Position numbers and translations under genes: made by a program. Below, piece after piece: positions 23,944-32,763 of a DNA stretch of 64,000 bases. The stretch is from positions 1 to 64,000 of the forward strand of contig NZ_JAGGPX010000012.1 in NCBI RefSeq assembly GCF_018613575.1, in the 5' to 3' direction. Numbering within the stretch: position 1 is the first letter of the stretch; each line of letters begins with the position of its first letter. The notes below the pieces were generated by a model, which saw nothing but the letters and a program-made list of their open reading frames with translations, made no database searches and was not told the DNA's origin. The DNA is from Planococcus sp. ISL-110 (GTDB lineage Bacteria; Bacillota; Bacilli; Bacillales_A; Planococcaceae).

Positions 23944-26310
23944 TCATTGCGCTTTCAAAATTAATGTCGACCCTTCAACGTCTGCGACAATCTCAGTTTT
24001 GTGAAATCTGCCTTCGGCCCATTTGTCCACTTGATTGTGGAAGTAATCGGATTTTATGTGTCCGCTTAAACCGGGTCCGACAATATGATAGGCACTTGAT
24101 AAATCAGCTAGATCCGCTACAAATCGCCAGGACGCACCGTGATCCACATTGCCTTCCGGTGTGGACGCAGCTGCCTGAACCGTGATGTTGGAACCTCCAA
24201 TCGGCACCGGATCCGGGTTAAGGAATTCAGCAAAAATTGCGGAGGCACCCGCAAGCGGATGCGGGAAAGTCAATTGATGATGGTCTCCCCATACCCAATC
24301 ACCCAAATCACTTCCCTGTTCTTCTTCAACTTCAGCAACTGCCGCCTCCAGCGAATCGACAAGCCATTTTTCGGTACCGCCGTATTCCGTTATCCAAATT
24401 CCTTCATCTCCATCAAACGCATTGCGCATCATTTCATCAGTAATGTGATTTTTGCCTGCCAGCATATCGAAGACATCTTCCGGAAATTCAGCCGCCAATA
24501 AAGTTTCCGGTAGCTGCTTCATCCACTTATGGAAAACCAGCGGCGCACCCTGGTCTTCACCGTCGACCTGATCCCATTCTTCCAGCAAAGTCAGGACTCC
24601 ATCGTATTCGTCGGTTTCACTGCGCACGATCGAAATCATCTCTTCCAAAAACTCAGCCGCATATAAATTCTGCTGATCCATCTGCAGCTCCATCATATCC
24701 TGTGCTGTCAGATCATCCGATGCTTCCAGCACCTCGGCAATCCGTTCGTAGCGATACGGCTGCGCCCAAAAATCGGTGATGTGGTACGGATAGGACTCAT
24801 CAATCACTTCATTATTCGCTGTGGCAATAAACCCGCTTTCCGGATTGACTGCAGTCGGCAATTCGTCAAAAGGCACATAGCCTTCCCAGCCGTATTCTGC
24901 AGAATCTCCCGGAACCGGCAATTGGCCGTCTCCGGATTTACGGATGGGGATGCGGCCATTCGCTTTATAGGCGATCGTTCCATCCGTGGAAGCAAAGACA
25001 AAATTCTGTGCAGGTGCCTGAAAATCCTCCAGCGCCAGTTCAAACTCTTCCCAATTGGATGCTTTATTGAAATTCAGGACTGCCTGTAGCTCCAGCGTCG
25101 GCTCAAGGGCTGTCCATTGCATCGAAAAGACGGCGTCCGCTTCCTCTTCATCGTACAGGACATTCGACACGACAGGACCGTGCCTGGTCACCAGCACTTC
25201 AAAGTTTTCGGTTTCCCCGTCCTTGACTTTGATCGGTTCTTTCCTTACTTCCGCCTGCTCCCACTCGCCCTCATACTGGAACTGTGTCGGATCGTCGGGA
25301 TTTGGCGTTTCGATATAAAGATCCTGAACGTCCGGTCCGACATTGGTGACACCCCAGGCAATTTCTTCGTTATGCCCCAGGATAATTCCGGGAATGCCCG
25401 CAAAAATGACGCCACTGACATTTTGTTCAGGCGATTTCAAATGCATTTGGTACCAGATGGACGGCGTGCTCAGCCCAAGATGCGGATCATCTGCAAGCAG
25501 CGGTTTGCCGCTCGCGGTTTTGTCTCCCGACACCACCCAGTTATTGCTGCCATTGAATTCAGGCGGAAGAACAGAGGCATCGAATTCTCCGGCTACTTGA
25601 ACAGGCTGCTGTTTGTTCGCTGCCAAAATCGCCGGTGCAATTTCTGGATAAGATATAAACAGCTCACGGGCTTTGTCTTCTGGGAATTCGTTCAATGCCC
25701 AGTGGCGGACTGCAAGTGTATTCCAATGCCCGCCGAGGTCATAAGCCATGAACTTTCCGATTGTCAGTGAGTCGACAGGGGTCCATTCCGAAGGTTGGTA
25801 ACCGAGCAGCGTGAACTCAAAGCTCAACCTGCCGTCCTCCTTCGCCTCTTCCATGTAAGCATTAACGCCTTCCGCATACCATTCAAGAACCTGCTTGGCT
25901 TCTGCGTCATAGCCATCCCAAGACTTTTCCGCAGCATCCCGCAAACTGAAGGTCCGGAAAAACTTATCGGTATCGACCGCATCTGCTCCGATTACTTCCG
26001 CCAATTGGCCACTGGCCTGTCTGCGCGACAGATCCATCTGGAACATCCGATCCTGCGCCTGTACATATCCTTGCGCCCGGTAAAGGTCAGCATCTGTGTC
26101 CGCCTGAATATGCGGCACGCCGATGCTATCGCGAATGACCGAAACATCACTATCCAGTATGGAGACTGCTGCTTCGCCTTCAATAACCGGTTTGGATTTC
26201 CCTATGTAAACGTTTACAAAAATAAGTGCGGCTACCGCAATTGCAACAAGAACACCAAAAATACCCAAGAGCCATTTCAGCCATCTTCTGCTTTTCACTT
26301 TTTTCTCCAT
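23944..26310 (-). CDS. Penicillin acylase family protein (Ntn hydrolase)
   Basis: 788-aa member of the penicillin/acyl-homoserine-lactone acylase family, which cleave amide bonds after autocatalytic maturation. An N-terminal membrane anchor or signal (about residues 12-32) is followed by the alpha-chain region with SVIRDSIGVPHIQADTDADLYRAQGYVQAQDRMFQMDL. The nucleophile Ser is in FNGSNNWVVSGDKTASGKP, where processing would free it as the beta-chain N-terminus. HNEEIAWGVTNVGPDVQDLY and the oxyanion Asn region near GSNITVQAAAS follow. AAGGGGGAAGG precedes the ATG. The natural substrate is not predictable; quorum-signal or cell-wall amide hydrolysis are options. A perfect cre palindrome lies in its early codons. 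Confidence 0.88.
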   Translation of the reverse strand: MEKKVKSRRWLKWLLGIFGVLVAIAVAALIFVNVYIGKSKPVIEGEAAVSILDSDVSVIRDSIGVPHIQADTDADLYRAQGYVQAQDRMFQMDLSRRQASGQLAEVIGADAVDTDKFFRTFSLRDAAEKSWDGYDAEAKQVLEWYAEGVNAYMEEAKEDGRLSFEFTLLGYQPSEWTPVDSLTIGKFMAYDLGGHWNTLAVRHWALNEFPEDKARELFISYPEIAPAILAANKQQPVQVAGEFDASVLPPEFNGSNNWVVSGDKTASGKPLLADDPHLGLSTPSIWYQMHLKSPEQNVSGVIFAGIPGIILGHNEEIAWGVTNVGPDVQDLYIETPNPDDPTQFQYEGEWEQAEVRKEPIKVKDGETENFEVLVTRHGPVVSNVLYDEEEADAVFSMQWTALEPTLELQAVLNFNKASNWEEFELALEDFQAPAQNFVFASTDGTIAYKANGRIPIRKSGDGQLPVPGDSAEYGWEGYVPFDELPTAVNPESGFIATANNEVIDESYPYHITDFWAQPYRYERIAEVLEASDDLTAQDMMELQMDQQNLYAAEFLEEMISIVRSETDEYDGVLTLLEEWDQVDGEDQGAPLVFHKWMKQLPETLLAAEFPEDVFDMLAGKNHITDEMMRNAFDGDEGIWITEYGGTEKWLVDSLEAAVAEVEEEQGSDLGDWVWGDHHQLTFPHPLAGASAIFAEFLNPDPVPIGGSNITVQAAASTPEGNVDHGASWRFVADLADLSSAYHIVGPGLSGHIKSDYFHNQVDKWAEGRFHKTEIVADVEGSTLILKAQ
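26205..26218. promoter_or_regulatory. cre-like palindrome inside the acylase gene
   Basis: TGTAAACGTTTACA is a perfect 14-bp palindrome fully matching the CcpA consensus TGWAANCGNTNWCA. It lies about 95 bases inside the coding region (codons for F-V-N-V-Y), a position where CcpA can act as a roadblock. Confidence 0.5.
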
Positions 26311-26423
26311 TGTCCTTCCCCCTTTTCTTATGGTGTTTTATTCGACTGGCGAAGGATAAATCCCTTTTTTTTTTAAAAAGAATAACCTTTCTTGCAGGAG
26401 AACATTCACAGGCATTTTCCCAC

Positions 26424-26456
26424 AAAAAAAGATGTCCCGGCTAAGGGACATCTTTT
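26424..26456 (-). terminator. murB terminator
   Basis: Stem AAAAGATGTCCC / GGGACATCTTTT with a six-base loop and T run on the minus strand, just beyond the murB stop. Confidence 0.85.
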
Positions 26457-26460
26457 CCAA

Positions 26461-27378
26461 TCAAACTTGGTCTTCTCCTACAATCTTCACTTCCAACTCC
26501 AAATCAATGCCGAATTTTTCCTGGACAGCCGCTTTGACCATCTCAATAGTCTGGATGTAATCGTTGGCGGATGCATTGTTTTTATTGACAATAAAACCAG
26601 CATGTTTAGTGGAAACTTCCGCTCCACCGAATCCCCGTCCCTGAAGGCCGCTGTCCTGTATCAATTTGCCGGCAAAATTGCCCGGTGGACGTTTAAAGAC
26701 ACTACCTGCAGAAGGAAATTCCAATGGTTGTTTCGTTTCCCGCTGATATGTCAATTCAGTCATTTTGGCATCGATGATCGTTTGCTTGCCGATTTCCAAC
26801 TCAAATTCAGCCGACAAGACGTAAAATCCTTTTTTAATGATGATGCTCTTCCGGTAGCCAAGATCCAAGTCTTCTTTGGATAAAATCAGCTTTTCTCCTT
26901 CTTTCGAAAGAACTGTTGCCTGTATAATGACATCTTTGATTTCTCCACCATAAGCGCCCGCATTCATCGCCATGGCACCGCCGATGGAACCCGGGATTCC
27001 GCAAGCAAACTCAAATCCTGTGAGCTGTTTCGCTGCAACGGTTTTCGATACCTTTTTGATGTTTGCCCCACCTTGAGCATAAACTTTCGTACCGTCTATG
27101 CGGATCTCCTGTAAACTCTTTAAAGTCAGGACAATTCCACGGAATCCTCCGTCCCGGACAACCATGTTAGATCCATTTCCGAGAAGCAATAAAGGGATGT
27201 TATTCGTATATGCATATTTTACTGTAAAAGCAGTTTCATCTTCAGTCGTCGGTGTCACAAAAATATCAGCTGGCCCACCCATTTTAGTTAATGTATGAAG
27301 GTGTAGCGGTTCATCCATTTTGACGTGATCATCTGTTAAAAAATCGCGTAAATCCGTCAACCATTGTTGTTTCGTCAT
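26461..27378 (-). CDS. murB: UDP-N-acetylenolpyruvoylglucosamine reductase MurB
   Basis: 305-aa FAD enzyme that reduces UDP-GlcNAc-enolpyruvate to UDP-MurNAc with NADPH in cytoplasmic peptidoglycan synthesis. Visible features are the FAD-binding LGNGSNMVVRDGGFRG, FACGIPGSIGGAMAMNAGAYGGE, the catalytic Ser in FPSAGSVFKRP and the C-terminal KHAGFIVNKNNASANDY. The absence of a Tyr-loop insertion makes it a type II MurB, as usual in Gram-positives. It stands alone rather than in the mur/div cluster. AGAAGGGA is the ribosome site. Confidence 0.93.
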   Translation of the reverse strand: MTKQQWLTDLRDFLTDDHVKMDEPLHLHTLTKMGGPADIFVTPTTEDETAFTVKYAYTNNIPLLLLGNGSNMVVRDGGFRGIVLTLKSLQEIRIDGTKVYAQGGANIKKVSKTVAAKQLTGFEFACGIPGSIGGAMAMNAGAYGGEIKDVIIQATVLSKEGEKLILSKEDLDLGYRKSIIIKKGFYVLSAEFELEIGKQTIIDAKMTELTYQRETKQPLEFPSAGSVFKRPPGNFAGKLIQDSGLQGRGFGGAEVSTKHAGFIVNKNNASANDYIQTIEMVKAAVQEKFGIDLELEVKIVGEDQV

Positions 27379-27485
27379 CTAAAGCAAATCCCTTCTAAAC
27401 TTATAACTTCTACTAGTATCCAATTTTCATACTGGTTTGACAAGCAATATAATAAGGTTCAGGCCAAAAGTCCAATAAAATAATA

Positions 27486-27546
27486 TCTCGAATTCGAGAA
27501 TCATTAATTAATAACTATTGACTTTGAGATTTAATACCCTTATATT
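27486..27546 (+). promoter_or_regulatory. yceI promoter with MhqR-type operator
   Basis: TTGACT (27518-27523), 17 bases, TATATT (27541-27546) is a good sigma-A promoter. Upstream, TCTCGAATTCGAGA (27486-27499) is a perfect 14-bp palindrome, the same GAATTC-centred site found before mhqO. Here it sits upstream of the -35, so the mode of control is unclear. Confidence 0.68.
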
Positions 27547-27580
27547 TAGGCTAGAAGAATATTTTTAGGAGGAATTTAAC

Positions 27581-28102
27581 ATGAAAAAATGGACGGTAGA
27601 CACAGCACACTCAGAAATCGGATTTTCCGTAAAACACATGATGATTTCGAAAGTAAAAGGCTCTTTTACATCTTACGAAGCAATCGTTGAAGCAAACGAA
27701 GAAGATCTGCAAGGTGCATTGATCGACTTCAAAATCGACGTAGCAAGCATCAATACCAACAATACAGACCGTGACAACCATTTGCGCTCTGCTGATTTCT
27801 TTGACGCTGAGCAGTTCCCATATATCACATTTAAAGCCAACGATATCGTTAAAAAAGACAGCGAATACGAATTGACTGGTGACCTTACGATGAAAGGTGT
27901 TACACGTCCGGCTACTTTTGAAGTGGAATATGGCGGCAAAGGCACGAATCCTTGGGGAGTTGAAGTAGTCGCTTTCAATGTAGAAGGCAAAGTAAACCGC
28001 AAAGATTTCGGCCTTACGTGGAACCAAGCTCTTGAAACTGGCGGCGTAATGGTCGGCGAAGACATCAAAATCACATTGGAATTAGAAGGCAACCCAGCAT
28101 AA
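27581..28102 (+). CDS. YceI family protein
   Basis: 173-aa lipocalin-like beta-barrel of the YceI family, which bind isoprenoid quinones or similar long lipids. The family start KKWTVDTAHSEIGFSVKHMMISKVKG and the motif RDNHLRSADFFDAEQFPYITF are clear, and the end matches DFGLTWNQALETGGVMVGEDIKITLELE. It lacks a signal peptide, as in other Gram-positive members, so it is cytoplasmic. AGGAGGAATTTAAC precedes the ATG. A quinone-repressor-type palindrome upstream suggests a role in quinone or electrophile stress. Confidence 0.9.
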   Translation: MKKWTVDTAHSEIGFSVKHMMISKVKGSFTSYEAIVEANEEDLQGALIDFKIDVASINTNNTDRDNHLRSADFFDAEQFPYITFKANDIVKKDSEYELTGDLTMKGVTRPATFEVEYGGKGTNPWGVEVVAFNVEGKVNRKDFGLTWNQALETGGVMVGEDIKITLELEGNPA

Positions 28103-28114
28103 TAGCAAAAACGT

Positions 28115-28153
28115 AAAAAGCAGTGCGAGGAATTTTCCTCGCACTGCTTTTTT
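28115..28153 (+). terminator. yceI terminator
   Basis: Perfect 18-bp stem AAAAAGCAGTGCGAGGAA / TTCCTCGCACTGCTTTTT with a two-base loop and following T. Confidence 0.9.
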
Positions 28154-28224
28154 GGAGCTTCTGAATAGTTAATGCTTTAGCTCTTCAGATCATAAGTCAA
28201 TTCCTCACAGATACTCCCGCTTTT

Positions 28225-29772
28225 CTATTCTTCTATTTTCTTCAACGGTTTAACAGCCGGCCCATTCAATACATCTCCAGTATAAGAGAAACGCGAGCCG
28301 TGGCACGGACAATCCCAAGATCGTTCCGCGTCATTCCAATTGACTTCGCATCCCATATGGGTGCATGCCGTATCAACAAGATGGACTTGGCCATATTCAT
28401 CCCGGTAGCCGCCTGCCTTCTTCTTGCCGACTTTGACTAGTGACCCTTCGTCCTTGCCAAGATCCTCGACAGTTTTGGAAGCTCTTTTCAGTTTCCCTTT
28501 GACCAATTCCTTGGCAACCGACGCATTGTCTTTTGCAAAGCTTGCAACATCCACAGCCTTCATCTTAGGCCGAGTAGGACTGAAGATGGGCGCATAGCGA
28601 TTTTCCTTGCCCAAAATCTGATCTGTCAGCAGCATGCCGGCCAAGGCACCATTTGACATTCCCCATTTGTGGAACCCGGTCGCTACCAGGATATTGTCAT
28701 ATCCAGCCGTGATGGTTCCGATATAAGGGATCTGGTCGAGTGTTGTCATGTCCTGAGCTGACCAGCGGTATGGAATCTCCTGAATGCCAAAATGCTCGTC
28801 CCCAAACTTCTCAAGGTTATAGTAGTGTTCCATGGTTTCGCTGGAGCTCTTTCCTGTTGTATGGCCATCGCCGCCGATCAGCAAAAGCCTCTCCCCATCC
28901 TCACCCGTTGCGTAGCGGAGGGAACGGGACGGCATATCACCGCTGATGTACATGCCATTCGGAATCTTGCCGCTCACTTTGGCTGCAATGACATACGAGC
29001 GGTTGACGGATAAACGTGAAAAATACATGCCATCAAAATCATTAAATGGATAGTGGGTAGCGACAATCACTTTATTGCACGATAAATGCGAAAGATTTTC
29101 GGTTTGGATGACCGGATCGTTTTTGCTCAAAATCTTTACAGCGCGTGTGTGCTCATAGATTTTGCCGCCCAGCCGTTCAATCTCCTTCACCAATCCTGCC
29201 AGGAATTTCACTGGATGAAATTGGGCCTGGCCGCGCATGACCACAGCTTCTTTCACCTGAAACGGCAATTCGACTTCGTCTTTTGCCAACTCACCGTCAA
29301 TTCCCAGTTGCTCATAAGTCTCTGCCTCTTTCTCAACCAGCTTTGCCCCTGCAGCCGTATTGGCATAGACGAACGCATTATGATGGGAAAAATCACAGTC
29401 GATGCCCAGTTCACCGGCAGTTTCTTCAACGAATTTCAAGCCATCCATATTTGCCTGGTAATACAGCTTCGCTTTTTCTTCTCCTACCAGCTTGACCAGC
29501 GGATAATAAAACAGGCCATGCTGTGCGGTTACTTTAGCGGTCGTGTAACCCGTTACTCCGTCAACCAGTTTTCCAGCATCGATCAACGTCACTTTTCTCC
29601 CGGCTTTCGCCAAAAGATAAGCACTAATAATACCGACCATCCCGCCGCCGACAACAGCAATATCTGTCGACTCATTTTCCTGTAAAGCAGGATAACTTGG
29701 AATATCCTTGTATTCTCTCCAATACGACTTCTGCTCTTCTGGAACCCGACTCACGTTATCACTTTTCACCAT
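28225..29772 (-). CDS. FAD-dependent oxidoreductase with C-terminal Rieske domain (YhfW-like)
   Basis: 515-aa two-domain protein. The N-terminal DAO-type FAD domain opens with DIAVVGGGMVGIISAYLLAKAGRKVTLIDAG (GxGxxG fold with terminal acidic residue). The C-terminal ~80 residues form a Rieske [2Fe-2S] domain with both ligand pairs: CTHMGC and CPCHGSRF. This architecture matches Bacillus YhfW. The substrate is unknown; electron flow between FAD and the cluster is expected. AAGGAGGAACGGT precedes the ATG. A weak sigma-B-like pair (GATTAG, 13 bases, GGGTAG) lies at 29808-29832. Confidence 0.9.
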   Translation of the reverse strand: MVKSDNVSRVPEEQKSYWREYKDIPSYPALQENESTDIAVVGGGMVGIISAYLLAKAGRKVTLIDAGKLVDGVTGYTTAKVTAQHGLFYYPLVKLVGEEKAKLYYQANMDGLKFVEETAGELGIDCDFSHHNAFVYANTAAGAKLVEKEAETYEQLGIDGELAKDEVELPFQVKEAVVMRGQAQFHPVKFLAGLVKEIERLGGKIYEHTRAVKILSKNDPVIQTENLSHLSCNKVIVATHYPFNDFDGMYFSRLSVNRSYVIAAKVSGKIPNGMYISGDMPSRSLRYATGEDGERLLLIGGDGHTTGKSSSETMEHYYNLEKFGDEHFGIQEIPYRWSAQDMTTLDQIPYIGTITAGYDNILVATGFHKWGMSNGALAGMLLTDQILGKENRYAPIFSPTRPKMKAVDVASFAKDNASVAKELVKGKLKRASKTVEDLGKDEGSLVKVGKKKAGGYRDEYGQVHLVDTACTHMGCEVNWNDAERSWDCPCHGSRFSYTGDVLNGPAVKPLKKIEE

Positions 29773-29870
29773 ACCGTTCCTCCTTAAAAGTAGCTTTTAA
29801 TAAATGTCTACCCCTAATGAAAAATCCTAATCAGGCTAGTTGTTTAACAAGTATATTTCCCATTTTTTGG

Positions 29871-29970
29871 ATATACTGTGAATTAGGCGAAATACTGTCC
29901 AAGTTTCAAAAACACTGTCCGCTTCCGATGATTTACTGTCCGTTATCCCAAGTTTACTGTCCAGATACCG
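29871..29970. repeat. Array of ~20-bp ACTGTCC words
   Basis: ACTGTCC, usually preceded by TTT or AAT, recurs at 29894, 29914, 29935 and 29956, with a degenerate first copy (ACTGTGA) at 29875. Spacing is 19-21 bases. The intervals differ in sequence. It lies between the YhfW-like and azoreductase genes and is non-coding. It resembles the 20-bp array at 17361 in period and in the TTTAC start of the word. Confidence 0.65.
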
Positions 29971-29977
29971 GGAAAAC

Positions 29978-30011
29978 CAAAAAAGGACCGCCCTTTAAGG
30001 GCAGTCTTTCA
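29978..30011 (-). terminator. azoR terminator
   Basis: Imperfect stem AAAGGACCGCCCTT / AAGGGCAGTCTTT, with TTTTTTGG on the minus strand, just after the azoreductase stop. Confidence 0.75.
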
Positions 30012-30020
30012 TCCAAAAAT

Positions 30021-30659
30021 TTATGCGTATACTTTTACTAATGAATTTGCAGATTGCTCTACGCGCTTCATGCCTTCAGCAACGATTTCTTCCGCACGGT
30101 CCGGATACATATTATGTCCTTCGATGATAACTTCTTCAATATCAGTGATGCCGAAGAAATCCATGATCAAACGGATATAGTTGACGCTCATTTCAGCAGG
30201 AGCCATTTCAGGCGTTGAATAAACTCCGCCGCGAGCGTTCAGGATGATGACTTTTTTCTCCGGTACAAGGCCAACCGGGCCTTCAGCTGTATATTTGAAC
30301 GTAACGCCTGCACGGTAAACGTAATCAATGAACGTCTGCAATGGTGCAGGAATTGTTTTATTCCATAATGGGAATGCGAATACGACCACATCAGCATCCA
30401 TGAATGCATCCATAGCTTTGTTGGCAGCAGTCAAAATGCGCTGCTCCAACTCAGTCATTTCTTCAGCTTGTGCGGATTTTTGCATAGCGTCAAAGAAATC
30501 CTGGCCAAAATATGGCATATCTTCTTTAAATACATCGAAGGTGTTGATGTCAAGTTCAGTACCCATACCAATCGAATCCATGAATACTTCGTACATTTTG
30601 CTTGAAACCCCCTCAGATGCAGGGCGATTATTTGCTTTTACTACTAGAACGTTTGTCAT
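30021..30659 (-). CDS. azoR: FMN-dependent NADH-azoreductase
   Basis: 212-aa flavodoxin-fold quinone/azo reductase. It contains the FMN-phosphate region near VKANNRPASEGVSSKMYEVF, the FPLWNKTIPAPLQTFIDYVYRAGVTFKYT substrate/FMN block and LNARGGVYSTPEM. In Bacillus such enzymes (AzoR1, AzoR2) detoxify quinones and diamide-type electrophiles and are controlled by YodB or MhqR. AAAAGGAGTTTTAACC is the ribosome site, and a short palindrome adjoins it. The neighbours (YceI, DsbA-like) fit a thiol/quinone-stress group. Confidence 0.92.
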   Translation of the reverse strand: MTNVLVVKANNRPASEGVSSKMYEVFMDSIGMGTELDINTFDVFKEDMPYFGQDFFDAMQKSAQAEEMTELEQRILTAANKAMDAFMDADVVVFAFPLWNKTIPAPLQTFIDYVYRAGVTFKYTAEGPVGLVPEKKVIILNARGGVYSTPEMAPAEMSVNYIRLIMDFFGITDIEEVIIEGHNMYPDRAEEIVAEGMKRVEQSANSLVKVYA

Positions 30660-30676
30660 TAGGTTAAAACTCCTTT

Positions 30677-30686
30677 TGTAATTACA
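30677..30686. promoter_or_regulatory. Short palindrome before azoR
   Basis: TGTAATTACA is a perfect 10-bp palindrome immediately upstream of the azoR ribosome site, in a near-symmetric TTTT...AAAA context. It could be the operator of a YodB/HypR-type (HxlR family) regulator. It does not match the MhqR box. Confidence 0.35.
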
Positions 30687-30734
30687 TTAAAATTATTTAT
30701 CTCAGATTAAAAGTACTTTATTATTTTAAGAAAA

Positions 30735-30764
30735 GGCAGAGTAAAAGTCAATTACTCTGCCTCG
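30735..30764 (-). terminator. Terminator of the frnE-like gene
   Basis: Ten-bp stem GGCAGAGTAA / TTACTCTGCC followed on the minus strand by TTTTCTTA, just past the stop codon. Confidence 0.82.
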
Positions 30765-30767
30765 GGC

Positions 30768-31478
30768 TTACACCCCGTCACAAGAATCTCCTGTGCAATA
30801 ACTGGTTTTCTTTTTGCCCATTGGCTTTAGCTTAGGACGAACCCCTTCTTCTTCAGCAATTTGTTCCAATGCTTCAACAAATGCTTCCAAAGGCTGAGCA
30901 CCGGAAATGGCATATTTGCGGTTAACAACAAAAAACGGGACACCCTGCACGCCGATTTGGCCGGCTTCGGCGATATCAACCTGTACCTCTGCCATGAATT
31001 GGTCTGATTCCAGCACCTTTTTCGCTTCGTCGCCCGGCAGCCCGACTGCTTGCGTCAGGTCCAATAAAACCTCATGATTGCTGACGTTTTTGGCTTCCAC
31101 GAAATACTGATGCATAAGCTGTTCAGTCAGTTCTGCATCTTTGCCATGGGTTTCAGCCCATTTCACCAAACGATGAGCAGCCAATGTATTGGCTTCCACC
31201 ATACCTTCGAAATTATATTCCAAACCTACGGAACGGGCATGCTGCGCCACTCCTTCAGTCATTTCTTTCGCTTGTTCCATAGTTTGCCCCAATTTTTTCG
31301 CTAGACTTTCATAAGTCGAAACAACAGAATCGGTCGGGGTATTCGGATCTAACTGATAAGCCTTAAACGAAACCTCCGCCTGACTTTCAAAGCCCGATTG
31401 AACCAACGCCTTTTCCAAAGTTCGCTTGCCTATATAGCAGAATGGGCATACATAATCTGACCAAACTTCAATTTTCAT
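30768..31478 (-). CDS. DsbA family oxidoreductase (FrnE-like)
   Basis: 236-aa thioredoxin-fold protein of the FrnE/2-hydroxychromene-2-carboxylate-isomerase group. The active-site motif is DYVCPFCYIGKRTL (CPFC), the cis-Pro region is GVQGVPFFVVNRKYAISGAQP, and the C-terminus adds a Cys pair (YCTGDSCDGV). There is no signal peptide, so it is a cytoplasmic disulfide oxidoreductase. The ATG at 31478 follows AGGTGGATAAT; the 16-codon extension upstream is not supported. Members of this group in related bacteria are linked to thiol and oxidative stress. Confidence 0.9.
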   Translation of the reverse strand: MKIEVWSDYVCPFCYIGKRTLEKALVQSGFESQAEVSFKAYQLDPNTPTDSVVSTYESLAKKLGQTMEQAKEMTEGVAQHARSVGLEYNFEGMVEANTLAAHRLVKWAETHGKDAELTEQLMHQYFVEAKNVSNHEVLLDLTQAVGLPGDEAKKVLESDQFMAEVQVDIAEAGQIGVQGVPFFVVNRKYAISGAQPLEAFVEALEQIAEEEGVRPKLKPMGKKKTSYCTGDSCDGV

Positions 31479-31601
31479 ATTATCCACCTCGCCATTAACT
31501 ATAGCAACGAAAACAACAGCCCTCAATTTTTTTGCCTGTGGAAAGAAAAACAGAGGCGATCGAGCGAGACCTGACGGACATAAGCTGTGCTATTAAACCA
31601 C

Positions 31602-31632
31602 AAAAAAACTGACTCCCAAAAGGGAATCAGCT
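31602..31632 (-). terminator. ppaC terminator
   Basis: Stem CTGACTCCC / GGGAATCAG (one mismatch) with an AAAAG-type loop and a seven-T run on the minus strand, overlapping the ppaC stop. Confidence 0.82.
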
Positions 31633-32553
31633 TAATGCTTCGGTGATGACAGGAACAATCTGCTTCTTGCGTGACACGACACCCGGCAGCAGGACACGGT
31701 TATCAACCACGCTTGTTTTAAAGGCACCTTCAATAATGCCTGCTCTTTCGCCAAGAACGATCGCAACCGAGTTATTGTTGAGAATATCCGTGACAGCAAA
31801 TACGAAAAGATCCAGGCCTTTGGCAGAAATGGTATTTGCCATCAATGCTTCAAGCTCTTTTTGGCGGACCATGACTTCTTCGACGTCGATGGCGTTGACT
31901 TGAGCAACTTCAAACCGGCGATCGCCTGCTTCGAATTCTTTTGAATCCAATGAAATCAAGTCTTCCAGTGTTTTATTGCTTAAATCAGCGCCAGCTTTCA
32001 ATAGGCCAAGCCCGTAATTTTGCACATCGACATCAGCGATTTTCGCCAATTCTTTGGCTGCGTTAACGTCTTGTGGTGTGCAGGTCGGTGACTTGAAAAG
32101 AAGTGAATCTGAAATAATGGCCGACAGCATCAGGCCGGCAATGTTCGGCGGCACTTCCACACCATTTTCTTTAAATAATTTCAAGATGATGGTCGTCGTG
32201 CAGCCAACCGGCTCTGCACGGAAAAAAAGCGGATCTGTGGTTTCAAAGTTGGCGATGCGGTGATGGTCCACTACTTCAATCACTTGAACTTCGTTGATGT
32301 CTTCTGCACTTTGCTGGCGTTCATTGTGATCCACCAAAATTACCTGCGCAGCTTCTTTCGCGACTTGTGTTACCAGACGCGGCTGATCGAATTTGAATGT
32401 CTCTAGAGCGAATAAGGTTTCGTTGTTCACTTCACCTAAGCGGATAGGTTCAGCAACCATGCCCATTTCATTCTTTAAATAAGCATATGAAATGGCCGAA
32501 CAAATTGAATCGGTGTCCGGATTTTTATGACCCAATACTAAAACATTTGACAT
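31627..32553 (-). CDS. ppaC: Manganese-dependent inorganic pyrophosphatase
   Basis: 308-aa family II pyrophosphatase (DHH superfamily) that hydrolyses PPi to phosphate in the cytoplasm and uses Mn2+. Signature motifs are [25 protein letters not shown] and [10 protein letters not shown] (DHH), plus the C-terminal DHHA2 domain with SRKKQIVP near the end. It contains no CBS insert, so it is the unregulated form. CCAGGAGGC precedes the ATG. The gene is monocistronic. Confidence 0.95.
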   Translation of the reverse strand: MSNVLVLGHKNPDTDSICSAISYAYLKNEMGMVAEPIRLGEVNNETLFALETFKFDQPRLVTQVAKEAAQVILVDHNERQQSAEDINEVQVIEVVDHHRIANFETTDPLFFRAEPVGCTTTIILKLFKENGVEVPPNIAGLMLSAIISDSLLFKSPTCTPQDVNAAKELAKIADVDVQNYGLGLLKAGADLSNKTLEDLISLDSKEFEAGDRRFEVAQVNAIDVEEVMVRQKELEALMANTISAKGLDLFVFAVTDILNNNSVAIVLGERAGIIEGAFKTSVVDNRVLLPGVVSRKKQIVPVITEALS

Positions 32554-32763
32554 GAATGATAGCCTCCTGGAAAACTTAGTTTCTGTGTTTATTCTATCAT
32601 AAGAACAGCATTTGAAAAAATCGAACCTAAAAGCTATAAAAAATAAACCTAAAAGAGTATGAAGTTTATAGAATTATCTGTTTTTTATGAATTTGATATG
32701 TACTTTAGCACATGCGAATGGTATAATATGACTAACTAATTCAAAGTTAGGTGGAAGGAAGAG

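Noticed and set aside
25117-25770. 217-codon open frame antisense to the penicillin-acylase gene
   Set aside because: It lies fully inside a well-supported gene on the other strand and shows no domain, so it is a shadow frame.
30677-30686. MhqR box before azoR
   Set aside because: The TGTAATTACA palindrome lacks the GAATTC centre and ATCTC arms; it is noted only as an unidentified site.
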